From Ligustrum vulgare (lineage: Eukaryota; Streptophyta; Magnoliopsida; Lamiales; Oleaceae): 64,000 nucleotides of DNA. The notes beneath the pieces are model-generated. The model saw nothing but the letters and a program-made list of their open reading frames with translations. It was not told where the DNA came from and made no database searches. Location of the stretch: positions 9,193,501 through 9,257,500 of the forward strand of contig OY743189.1 of the NCBI GenBank assembly GCA_963555705.1, written 5' to 3'. Position 1 is the stretch's first letter, and each line of letters begins with the position of its first letter. Below, piece by piece: positions 1 through 8,713 of the stretch. The translations under genes were made by a program, and so were the position numbers.

Positions 1-356
1 TCATTCATATACTTTTCCATATTTATTAAATTAAGATTCTCATAATTATTATATATAATGGAACCTCTCATGCTTGCATATATTTTCTTAATTTCAATAA
101 TAAAAATAATTTTTGTATAAATAAATATTGGGATAACATTGAATTAAGTACTTGGACTTAATATACTTTAAATCAAGAGAATGGAGATATTTTTAGAAAT
201 TCGGAATTTAATTTAAAATCGAACGATCTCGATTATTTCTTGACTTAGCTATACGAATACGTCGTGGCGTTAACTTAATAAAAATGGGTGAAATAGTAGC
301 GACACGATTTTCTATTAAAATAATTATTAATCGCGTAAAAATTCTTGGTCGCTACA
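1..356 (-). repeat. 3' LTR (partial) of the Tekay-like element
   Basis: This stretch matches 6713-7068 with no difference that I can see and ends in CGCTACA. The remainder of this LTR lies left of the window, so the target duplication cannot be checked. The right flank of the element begins GTTTG at 7069. Confidence 0.92.
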
Positions 357-372
357 AACTTACCCCCTTAAA
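357..372 (-). other. Polypurine tract of the Tekay-like element
   Basis: On the minus strand a run with AAGGGGGTAAG directly precedes the LTR start TGTAGCGACC. It is the expected primer for plus-strand DNA synthesis. The same arrangement occurs at 63185 in another element of this window. Confidence 0.75.
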
Positions 373-597
373 ATAATTTCGTCCTCGAAATTAAACTTAC
401 TTGATCTTATGATTTCTGAACACTTAATCAGAATCTCTTCTTCTTCTTCTTATGTAGCATCATCGCTACCATATTTAACCCAACCATATTTAACCCACTG
501 GACTTTGACTAAATGCATCAATTTGTTTTCTTAAGACATGAACTTTTCTATCAATAATAGACATATGTCTACTCATAAATTCTTCTGAATCAAAATG
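366..597 (-). pseudogene. Remnant of Ty3/gypsy pol C-terminus (integrase end)
   Basis: Reading on the minus strand from 597, one frame gives the motif IIDRKVHVLRK. After a frameshift another frame gives VKVQW followed by an aspartate/glutamate-rich tail, SDDAT-stop-EEEEE, then FEDE and a stop overlapping the purine-rich tract. In plant chromoviruses the integrase C-terminal region has the same order: an IxDRxxxxLR motif, a VKVxW motif, an ATWE-like motif, and a pol end that merges into the polypurine tract. The tryptophan of the ATWE motif is a stop here. The fragment is too short and broken to function. It shows that the cassette at 1277-3054 replaced an originally coding pol region. Confidence 0.75.
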
Positions 598-1276
598 AAA
601 ATTCCCAATCGTATGTGATATTTCATCATATCTTGTAGTACTCATGTAACCTGTCACTTATCATCGTATCATGTAACCTCAAATATTCGTATTAATATCT
701 CTAAAATCTTTACTAACATATCATACCATAATAATTTGTCATTTCTTCTTATCACCAAATATCCCAAAATAATTAAAACGATTACCTGAATATTTTCTAT
801 GTAATATACCCAAACATGTTATTCACATATCAACATAATCATCAGTTTATCTTTCCAATATTTGTAACCCAAAATTTCTGCAAAATTCAATAAACAAATA
901 TCTCCCAAATAATTAAAATTCTTAACTCAAATATCATAACATTTCCCGTAAGGTATTCCTTTCACTTGCACAAACTTATTAATCCTGATTCAATACAGTC
1001 CTTATTTCACTTTCACGTATCCCCGTATTATTTCTATACCTTGATTATTATATCAAAATATCAGTACCCAAAATCCAAGAAAATATTCCATATCTCAAAT
1101 CCCGTCATCATCAAATCTTCCTTTTATCAAGAAAGTAAACGGCGCATAACTCTTGTTCCCTCTTTTCCATTATTCTATTCCGCGCTTTCTTGCTGGAATC
1201 AATATCACGCGGATTTCCTCCGATCCTTAATGCTTTTAAATAGTTCATGCTGGGAAGAGGTTAGATCCATCAAAAC
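598..1276. other. Interior of retrotransposon, no recognisable gene
   Basis: This is AT-rich sequence between the pol remnant and the cysteine-rich ORF. A 120-codon open frame at 966-1328 on the plus strand has no recognisable domain and overlaps the start of the next gene in another frame. I find no convincing capsid or replicase sequence here, which matters because a carlavirus NABP gene normally follows a coat protein gene. Confidence 0.5.
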
Positions 1277-1828
1277 ATGGATATCATTCTTACAAACATT
1301 CGCAAGTATTATTCCAGTCTTCCAATGAATGATCTGAGGAAAATTTATCGAATAAGACTCGAAAGATTGAGGTTGCTGATGGCTCATGGTGTTTCAGAAG
1401 ATGTTCGCTGGTTGATCGAAGCAAAGGTTCGACTATCTGGTGAATTACCTATGACATTTCCAAAGCACATGCCTGGTTTAGGCAAAAGCACCTTCGCAAA
1501 GAAACGAAGAGCAAAAAGGCTGAATGGTTGCTACAAATGTGCTCGTTGGAACTGTGATACTCGTTGCAAAACAGTAGGATATTCTTCTACTAATCGGGAT
1601 GATAAAATCAAATTCATAAAGGGTGGACTGAGTAAGGAGTCTTTGGATGATATTCGACTGACTCTTGAGACGCACCCAAGTGGTTATGTGCAACGTGAAC
1701 TTCTCTCCTTATACGCTCAGTTTAACGAGGACAAAAATCGTTATAGTCTCCAAAATATAATAGCAAAAGATCCTGTTTGCCAGTCTGTTTTACAAAATGA
1801 GGCTTCTGGCAGTTCATCAATGATATAA
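1277..1828 (+). CDS. Carlavirus-type nucleic-acid-binding protein (NABP)-like cysteine-rich protein
   Basis: The uninterrupted 183-residue ORF starts at the first methionine of the frame. A basic run (KKRRAKR, residues 75-81) is followed directly by a compact cysteine cluster, Cys85-x2-Cys88-x4-Cys93-x3-Cys97, and then by a conserved-looking FIKGG (113-117). The serine/threonine just before the basic run and the basic-run-to-zinc-finger order match the small 3'-proximal NABP of carlaviruses and related Betaflexiviridae, proteins reported to bind nucleic acid and suppress RNA silencing. The C-terminal ~65 residues extend beyond the usual viral length and I do not recognise them. It lies 337 bp upstream of the LOG ORF on the same strand, antisense to the host retrotransposon. 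The viral origin is my inference from motif layout. It could also be a plant gene of the same fold. No coat protein or replicase lies beside it. Confidence 0.65.
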   Translation: MDIILTNIRKYYSSLPMNDLRKIYRIRLERLRLLMAHGVSEDVRWLIEAKVRLSGELPMTFPKHMPGLGKSTFAKKRRAKRLNGCYKCARWNCDTRCKTVGYSSTNRDDKIKFIKGGLSKESLDDIRLTLETHPSGYVQRELLSLYAQFNEDKNRYSLQNIIAKDPVCQSVLQNEASGSSSMI

Positions 1829-1882
1829 GGTAAATCTCTTGATACACATTTAAAATATTTTGCTGTTTTCTTTCACGCGTTT

Positions 1883-1976
1883 TGGAAATAAAATATATTT
1901 TCCTTTCTCGAGTTTTGATAAAGCTGGAAATAAATATATTTTCCTTTCTCGAGGTTTGATAAAGCTGGAAATAAAT
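1883..1976 (+). repeat. 41-bp direct repeat upstream of LOG
   Basis: Two nearly identical copies (1883-1924 and 1925-1965) and the start of a third (1966-1976) share the core TTTTCCTTTCTCGAG. They lie 110-200 bp upstream of the TATA-like box of the LOG ORF, where duplicated enhancer elements would be expected. Confidence 0.85.
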
Positions 1977-1990
1977 CACCGAAAGGTGAT
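1975..1990 (+). promoter_or_regulatory. Perfect 6-bp hairpin with GAAA loop
   Basis: ATCACC-GAAA-GGTGAT is a perfect inverted repeat with a GNRA-type tetraloop. It lies between the direct repeats and the TATA-like box of the LOG gene. It could be a DNA palindrome bound by a protein, or part of a transcript reading through from the upstream ORF. Confidence 0.6.
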
Positions 1991-2082
1991 ATCTTTGGTA
2001 AAACAGTCAAAAGTTGGCCGATTTTGTCAAAAGTAAATCTTTACTTTTTCAGAATCAATCAAAAATAGTAAGTTTTTCCGGC

Positions 2083-2165
2083 TTTAAATAGCCAAACATA
2101 TTTCATAGTTCAGGCATCCCAAAATCACATCTTCTTCGTAAGTTTTCTCTTCTATACTATCAAAG
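2083..2165 (+). promoter_or_regulatory. TATA-like box and short leader of the LOG gene
   Basis: TTTAAATA at 2083-2090 sits inside the palindrome GGCTTTAAATAGCC. It lies 76 bp before the ATG, leaving room for a leader of roughly 40-50 nt. The leader is CT-rich with no upstream ATG in its last 50 bases, and the start context is AAAGATGGA. The layout suggests that LOG has its own transcript. Confidence 0.5.
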
Positions 2166-2819
2166 ATGGAAGCACCAAAACTTCGACAGATCAAAACTAT
2201 TTGTGTATTTTGTGGATCAAAAGTGGGGAAAGGCTTCAGTTATCTAGAAGCGGCCGTAGATCTTGGAAAGAAACTGGGGGAAAAAGGTATCACTCTTGTG
2301 TATGGGGGTGGTAGCAGTGGTCTAATGGGTTGTGTTTCCCAATCTGCTCTTGCAGAGAAATCAAAAGTAATCGGTGTCATACCTGTCCCTTTGGTAGATG
2401 TTGCAGGAAAAACACGAGGGCATGAAGTTCAAACCTTATCCATCCATGAACGCATAACTTGTATGCTATATGGTTCTGATGCCTTTATAGCCCTGCCCGG
2501 AGGTTTTGGTACCTTAGAAGAAATCTTTAACATTACCTCGTGGGCTCAACTAGATCTCCATACTAAGCCTATTGGGCTTCTGAATGTTAACAATTTCTTT
2601 GATGGCTTGTTAACCTTTCTTGATTATGCTGTGGAACAGGGATTCATCTCTCCATTTTCCAGAAGGCTCCTTATTTCTGCTCCTACTATTGATGAACTAC
2701 TGGATAAGCTGCAATCATATATCTCAATACAAGATCCAGCAGGGGTTAAGATAGATTGGTCGCAAGGAAGAGGAATCAAGCGAAAATGGAGTCCGGTTAA
2801 TGTAAACTTAACTTTATGA
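2166..2819 (+). CDS. LOG: Cytokinin riboside 5'-monophosphate phosphoribohydrolase, LONELY GUY family
   Basis: The intact 217-residue protein belongs to the LOG family, which releases active cytokinin bases directly from their nucleotide monophosphates in the cytosol. The N-terminal Rossmann-like part has CVFCGS (13-18) and GGGSSGLMG (47-55). The family signature PGGFGTLEE (111-119) is complete, and the arginine of the preceding HER motif (94-96) is kept. The lysine that normally follows that arginine is isoleucine here, and the helix after it is divergent. The length is normal for plant LOGs. Plant LOG genes usually have several introns, whereas this ORF has none, so it is probably a retrocopy or came through an RNA intermediate. 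It lies inside a retrotransposon and antisense to it. The intact frame suggests recent capture or selection. Confidence 0.92.
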   Translation: MEAPKLRQIKTICVFCGSKVGKGFSYLEAAVDLGKKLGEKGITLVYGGGSSGLMGCVSQSALAEKSKVIGVIPVPLVDVAGKTRGHEVQTLSIHERITCMLYGSDAFIALPGGFGTLEEIFNITSWAQLDLHTKPIGLLNVNNFFDGLLTFLDYAVEQGFISPFSRRLLISAPTIDELLDKLQSYISIQDPAGVKIDWSQGRGIKRKWSPVNVNLTL

Positions 2820-3054
2820 ATCTTAGAATAGGTGGGGGTAGAGTACGGAGTATTCTTACTCTCGAGACACCCCTCTAATTTCCTAGGATTTCCTTAATGT
2901 TTAAATCTTGTGTGTACCTCAAAGGTTCCAGGTGGTAGATTACGGAGTATTCTTACTCTCGAAACACACCTCTTTGAAGGTTTCTTTATTTCCTCAAAAA
3001 GTCAGAGGTGGTAGGATACGGCTACTCCGGAAACACATCTCTCAATTTGAGGAA
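2819..3054 (+). repeat. Three tandem structured hairpin units after the LOG stop codon
   Basis: Units at 2819-2890, 2916-2981 and 2990-3054 share a core of AGGTGG, TACGG, a small inner hairpin, CGAAACAC and a CCTC-like end. Each unit is enclosed by outer arms of about 9-10 bp that pair with each other but differ between units (AATCTTAGAA, ACCTCAAAG, TTCCTCAAA). The inner hairpin also changes while keeping its pairing: GAGTA-TTCT-TACTC in units 1 and 2, CGG-CTACT-CCG in unit 3. Paired changes support a conserved RNA fold. I do not recognise the motif. Confidence 0.7.
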
Positions 3055-3111
3055 TTTCCCATGTTGCTTTCTTTTGCTTTTGCGTGTTTCATGTATTTCT
3101 TTCCAGTGTGA

Positions 3112-4813
3112 CTCTTGTGTGTTCTCCTTACGAGAAAATAATAATATCTCTGTTATCATCTACTAAATCTCGTTTGTGATGTAAATGAATTTGCATGTCT
3201 AACCTCAATTCTCTTAGTGATTGCATACCATACTATGCTCTTAATTCCAAACGATAAAATTCTAGGCAGAGTTTCCTTTGAAATTTGGACTTATTCAAAC
3301 CGTAAGCATACTTCATAACTCACAATAATAAATAATTCCACATTTGATCACAACGATCTAAAAATTGACCACAATTTCATCAAACTTCAATATCAAAAAA
3401 AAATATTTCAGAAAATCAATTCATAATTCCTCAACATAGAAATTTCAAATCATAGTCGTCAATATCACAATATCACTTCCTTCAATACCTTAATTGGCTC
3501 AAAAGATTACTCATACTTATATTTATAAGTCATAAATCATATTCCCAAAATTTAATCACAAGGCCAAAGTTCATAATAAATTTCTCTTCAATATAGAGGC
3601 ATAATTCACTTACTCAACATAATAGCCATTACTTAATTCCCAATAACCAAATCTTTAAATCTCTAACTTCATAATGCTTCTCATAAAAGTCTCATTAAAA
3701 TCATATCACTTATAATCTTAACATCTCATAAAACTTCATAAAATTGGCTCGCTATTTCTCATTAAATCTAAATGATAGATAATCTGAACATATTTCTAAT
3801 CATTTCTGTTGACTTCTTATACTTAGTGCCATGTCTAAAATCAATTATGCAAAGTCCATTTAAGGTTCATCATTTCTAAACTCGAGGACAACAATTATTT
3901 TGAAAATCATTCTTAAGTCATATTATTCCCATTATGCTCAACACCCGTTCTCTTTCTTTCTTTCCGAATTTTTTTCAGAATTGAAACTTGAAGAGTGGTA
4001 CCAATAATCATCCACAGTTTTTTCCTTGCTTTTAAGCAAAGGTAGTGATAAAGGGATAAATTATTGAACCGAAAATTGAAACTTGAAGAGGAAGTACTAA
4101 TAACCATCCACAGTTTTTCCCTTGTTTTTACACAAAGGTAGTGATAAAGGGATAAATTATTGTACAAATTCATTATTAATTTTGTTTGTTTAATATATTA
4201 TTCCATATATTTTTTTGGCAAAAGTTACGAACCAACTTATTTTTCTAATTTAGTCAGTCTTACTAAGCTTAATATGAACCAAAATTCATATCAATATCCT
4301 CTATGTCTCATGATTCTACATAAAAAGGAATAAATTAAAATTCAGGCTTCTATCAATTCATATCATACTCAACATGTATATTTCACTTAAAGATTCATAA
4401 CATATGAAGATTTCATACTTAACATGTCTTAATAAAATCGTAAATGACTTGCTAAGCATATAGCATACCTGGTTCGAGGAGTCAATACGTGGAGAGTGAC
4501 ATAGTAGAGTGATGAGTTAAAATATTTCATATAATCTTATTTTCCTTTAATCAACAATAATTTAATGTGGTTGTATCCAAATCAACATTTTCTTGAATCA
4601 TAATTCCTAATTAATCACAGTCTTCAAAACAAATCCAATATCGATATAGTAATTATCTCCCCATCAATAATTAATAACTTAACCCAAATAAAATTTATCG
4701 TCAAATCTTATTTTTTCCTTTAGTCCCCGAACTTCTAGAAATTTATCAAAGACATCAATATAAACATCATATCACTAACTAATTATATTCCATAAAATTT
4801 TCAGGACATTACA
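3112..4813 (-). repeat. Degenerate internal LTR-like remnant
   Basis: The right end at 4813 (GACATTACA) is followed by a purine-tract and pol-end sequence (minus strand AATTTCAAGGACAAAATT), the same arrangement as at 356/357 and 63184/63185. An older Tekay-type LTR therefore seems to be embedded in the interior. Its left border is unclear; 3112 is only a guess. A ~95-bp tandem duplication lies at 3978-4165. No gene is visible. Confidence 0.45.
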
Positions 4814-5063
4814 AACTCCCTTGCTTAAAATGAATTTTGTCCTTGAAATTCGCACATCAAATTTCATCATGCTTTTCAAAATCATAACCATACTTGACAT
4901 GTGAAAATTCAACTTTTTTTTTTATAATGAATAGTGATTTCGTTCACTGTTCATCATGAATAGCACGTCGTTTTACTGTTCACGTGAATAGTGATTTTTT
5001 TTTTTTTTTTTTTTAAAGAAATAAAATTTCAAAAATCTACAGAATCGTTTTTAAAACTCTTTT
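4814..5063. other. Retrotransposon 5' leader region
   Basis: This non-coding stretch lies between the inner LTR remnant and the primer-binding site. It holds repeated short CACTGTTCA/GTGAATAGTG motifs at 4930-4990 and a T run at 4997-5014. No gag frame is visible. Confidence 0.5.
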
Positions 5064-5074
5064 CTCTGATACCA
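5064..5074 (-). other. Primer-binding site, initiator tRNA-Met
   Basis: CTCTGATACCA on the plus strand equals the 3' end of initiator tRNA-Met, so the minus-strand RNA carries the complement TGGTATCAGAG. It sits 2 bp inside the 5' LTR. Confidence 0.9.
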
Positions 5075-5589
5075 ACTGTGACGACCCGAATTCTCGACCA
5101 TTCGAGTGCCACAAAAAGTGACTCATATCATATTATCGAGACTTAAATAGTAATGTAAAATTATTCAAAAGAATAATTAGAATCCCATAATTTTATTTGT
5201 GAATAAAAATAGAACATAATTTTCTTACATAAAGTTCAACATAATTATCTCATCAATCTTAACCACTTTTGCCACTTCCATGTTGACCGCCTCGAACCTT
5301 CAATTATCTGAAAATGGTAAATATCGTGGAGTGAGATTTATAAAATCCCAGTAAGTATACCAAGCATAAATTTTCTTTTGAATGCATATGGATCATTTTC
5401 ATCATAACATAGGATAGGATTGAAATATTCATAAACATAGGGAGACACAAGAATTTTACCGAACTTAAATGGCAAGAATTCTTATGTGTAGCGCTACTAA
5501 ACTCCGGTCCCCTTAGCATAATCATAAACATATCATATGGAACCCATAACAATCTTGTGAGATTTATTTCATAGCAATGATCCAAACAT

Positions 5590-6055
5590 TTTCATAAAAA
5601 CATAAGATATACTTACTTGTCATAAAAACATACTTACTTTTCATAAAAACATAAGATATACTTACTTGTCATAAAAACATACTTACTTTTCATAAAAACA
5701 TAAGGTGTATTTACCTTTCATAAAAACATACTTACTTTTCATAAAAACATAAGATATACTTACTTGTCATAAAAACATACTTACTTTTCATAAAAACATA
5801 AGGTGTATTTACCTTTCATAAAAACATACTTACTTTTCATAAAAACATAAGATATACTTACTTGTCATAAAAACATACTTACTTTTCATAAAAACATAAG
5901 GTGTATTTACCTTTCATAAAAACATACTTACTTTTCATAAAAACATAAGATATACTTACTTGTCATAAAAACATACTTACTTTTCATAAAAACATAAGGT
6001 GTATTTACCTTTCATAAAAACATACTTACTTTTCATAAAAACATAAGATATACTT
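5590..6055. repeat. 98-bp higher-order tandem repeat in LTR
   Basis: Alternating ~49-bp subunits, one ending GATATACTTACTTGT and one GGTGTATTTACCTTT, form a 98-bp higher-order unit. The marker AAGATATACTT recurs near 5603, 5652, 5751, 5849, 5947 and 6045. The copies are nearly identical, so the array expanded recently. Confidence 0.9.
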
Positions 6056-6281
6056 ACCTTTTAAAAGATTAAAATGAAGTGTAGTAGTAAATGGACCAAA
6101 ACTTTCTTGACCACCTTGAATTTCTCTTACTTGTGGATTTTGTCAAGAGATTGGAAATAAGTGTATATGTGTAGAGTTGTGTGTAAAAGAGATGGGTTTA
6201 AATAGATGTATAAAGTTGGCATATTGTAAACATAATCATTCAATTCTATTAATTTTAACACATCCTTTTCTTAAAGTAAAG

Positions 6282-6780
6282 CACCATTCATATACTTTTC
6301 CATATTTATACAAATATTATGCTCTTCATGATTACATATAATGGAGTCTTATCAACCATTCATATACTTTTCCATATTTATACAAATATTATGCTCTTCA
6401 TGATTACATATAATGGAGTCTTATCAACCATTCATATACTTTTCCATATTTATACAAATATTATGCTCTTCATGATTACATATAATGGAATCTTATCAAC
6501 CATTCATATACTTTTCCATATTTATACAATTATTATGCTCTTCATGATTACATATAATGGAGTCTATAATTCATTCATATAATTTTCCATATTTATACAA
6601 ATATTATGCTCTTCATGATTATATATAATGGAGTATATAATTCATTCATATACTTTTTCATATTTATACAAATATTATGCTCTTCATGATTACATATAAT
6701 GGAGTATATAATTCATTCATATACTTTTCCATATTTATTAAATTAAGATTCTCATAATTATTATATATAATGGAACCTCT
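6282..6780. repeat. 71-bp tandem repeat in LTR
   Basis: Seven copies begin near 6285, 6356, 6427, 6498, 6569, 6640 and 6711. Each has CATATACTTTTCCATA and TTATGCTCTTCATGATTA. An 87-codon ORF across it only reflects the repeat. Confidence 0.9.
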
Positions 6781-7068
6781 CATGCTTGCATATATTTTCT
6801 TAATTTCAATAATAAAAATAATTTTTGTATAAATAAATATTGGGATAACATTGAATTAAGTACTTGGACTTAATATACTTTAAATCAAGAGAATGGAGAT
6901 ATTTTTAGAAATTCGGAATTTAATTTAAAATCGAACGATCTCGATTATTTCTTGACTTAGCTATACGAATACGTCGTGGCGTTAACTTAATAAAAATGGG
7001 TGAAATAGTAGCGACACGATTTTCTATTAAAATAATTATTAATCGCGTAAAAATTCTTGGTCGCTACA

Positions 7069-8713
7069 GTTTGAATATCAGATCAAACTTCGGAAACGAC
7101 AAAAGAAGGATTGGAATGAAATAATTAGACCCCATTTGCAATAAACAAAGATAACGAACTATCCTTCCAATTCAATTGTGCACGCTCCCATGATTTATAA
7201 AGGTGTTACTGAGGTGTGCCTCAATTGAGGTTTTGGAAAATAGTACTGGGGCGCAAATTTTAGGGACGCAACAAGGCTTAAGCCCTTAGTGGTTGGGGGT
7301 AAACCTCGAAATGCACGCCTCAGAGAGAGAGACCCTCTTCATAGTTATCCAGGAGACCAATGTATAAAAACTGCGGAAATCTATTACATTTTATTAAAAC
7401 TTACCTAGTTCCTTGATCATTAGCCATAAATTATAGATGGAAATCCATTATATACCAAAACCTAAGCTATGGCTTAAAAAAAATACAATTTAAACACGAA
7501 ACACATAAAGGACACAGAAGACAACACTGCAATCCTAGAACTTCATCACTCCCACGAAGATGTGCAACAGGTTATTCTCAAATCACTTTTTTGGCCCTTT
7601 TTCCCCTTACAGGTTGACTATCCTATATTGTGGAATTTTTCAACTGTTCATCTGGTTCAGGGAGAGGTTTAAATCTCGCCTCATGAAGGTAAAAACGCCT
7701 TAGAAGCTGATTTCATCTTTCACTACACAATCCATGTTCTGATATTCAGAAAAGGATACTCACTGATTTGACAATGGAACAAAACCAAGATGTTATGGTT
7801 GAGCTCAAATTCAACCAAAACCAACAGTAAATCCAGCAATAAAAGCAAGTAAACTAAAATTGCTCAAATGAAGAAATAAACTGAAATTGAGAACTACCTT
7901 TATTTCATATACTAATAATTTTTATTACAATGCAGGAATTTAAAATAAAGAATAACAGATATAGAGAAGCAGAGAAGAGAAGAAGGACAGAAGCAGAGAA
8001 AAAAGTTAGAGGAACCGAGAGATAGAAAGGGAGAGGGAAATTCTGTTAGTAGCAGACCATAATCTTCAACCTCCTATCCTCATCCCATGTGATACTTATT
8101 TATAGATTTTCTAGGAATATTCTAGAATAGGTGAAATGAGGGCGCGGTCATAACAAAGGTTTTTTTCATGGAGACATGGAGGTCCAACGGCTTTGCCTCT
8201 AAAAGACAAACTGTAATTCCATGCTTCTTCTCAGGTAACGTTATTTCCTTGTCAGATTTAAAACAATCACCTCTGGGAAAACAATAAAACGTACACAATA
8301 GATGGATCAGTTTAAAACCTAGATTTAGTCTCATTACCAAAAATAACTGGAAAGAAATAAAAAGGGATCTGAATTGTCTTAACATTATACCTTAACATAC
8401 TATGAAATCATAAATGTATTTCACTATATTAATATCAGGTAAACACAGAAATCAGAAACTTTCACAAGCTACGCATTATAGAAGTTAGTCAATCATGAAA
8501 CTGTAACGAGAAATAATAAACTTCTAAACGTGCTTAATTTTACTTCCAAAAGAACCCAGGTCCAGGGGAATGGAAAATACGACGGTTTACACGTTATGAA
8601 TAGAGTATTTTGCGTAAAGATTGTAACTGATGCGTCATAGATTGCAATATTAGAAGTATTTGGCAAATTTTTCCCACCCTTTTGAGACATGTAAAATTCG
8701 AATGAAACTATAC
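7069..8713 (-). other. Probable intron 1 of the left F-box gene
   Basis: Between the retrotransposon and the donor site of F-box exon 1 I see no coding sequence. There is an AG-rich stretch near 7960-8040 and a possible repeat at 7200-7340 (GAGGTGTGCCTCAATTGAGG). No LRR exon is present. If the gene is whole, its second exon lies left of the window and the retrotransposon sits in this intron. Confidence 0.45.

Larger units (their letters stand above)
1..7068 (-). mobile_element. Non-autonomous Tekay-like Ty3/gypsy LTR retrotransposon, partial at left edge
   Basis: The element reads on the minus strand. Its 5' LTR is 5077-7068. The tRNA-iMet primer-binding site is just inside it at 5064-5074. 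A purine tract overlapping the pol end lies beside the 3' LTR, which occupies 1-356 and is cut by the window edge. LTRs of about 2 kb with ends TGTAGCGACC and GGGTCGTCACA, an iMet primer site, and a pol end merging into the purine tract are typical of plant chromoviruses of the Tekay/Del type. No gag, protease, reverse transcriptase or RNase H remains in the 4.7-kb interior; only a broken integrase C-terminus is left. The two LTR copies look identical over the 356 bp that can be compared, so the insertion is recent. The interior carries the NABP-like and LOG genes in antisense. Confidence 0.85.
5077..7068 (-). repeat. 5' LTR (complete) of the Tekay-like element
   Basis: The LTR is 1,992 bp and runs from TGTGACGACCC to GGTCGCTACA. 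It holds two tandem-repeat blocks (98-bp and 71-bp periods) that make up almost half its length. The solo LTR at 22898-25214 is a relative: its last ~200 bp and its ATAAAAACATA repeats are similar. Confidence 0.88.

Noticed and set aside
966..1328. 120-codon ORF before the NABP-like gene as a possible coat protein end
   Set aside because: No coat-protein-like motif; base composition is like the surrounding non-coding DNA.
2931..2975. Possible hammerhead-ribozyme resemblance in the hairpin units (GAAAC after a stem)
   Set aside because: The CTGATGA core is not present; several invariant positions differ in all three units.
5590..6055. CRISPR-like regular repeats
   Set aside because: There are no unique spacers; the whole period repeats, and the setting is a plant LTR.
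6319..6582. 87-codon ORF
   Set aside because: It is an effect of the 71-bp tandem repeat, with the same peptide repeated.
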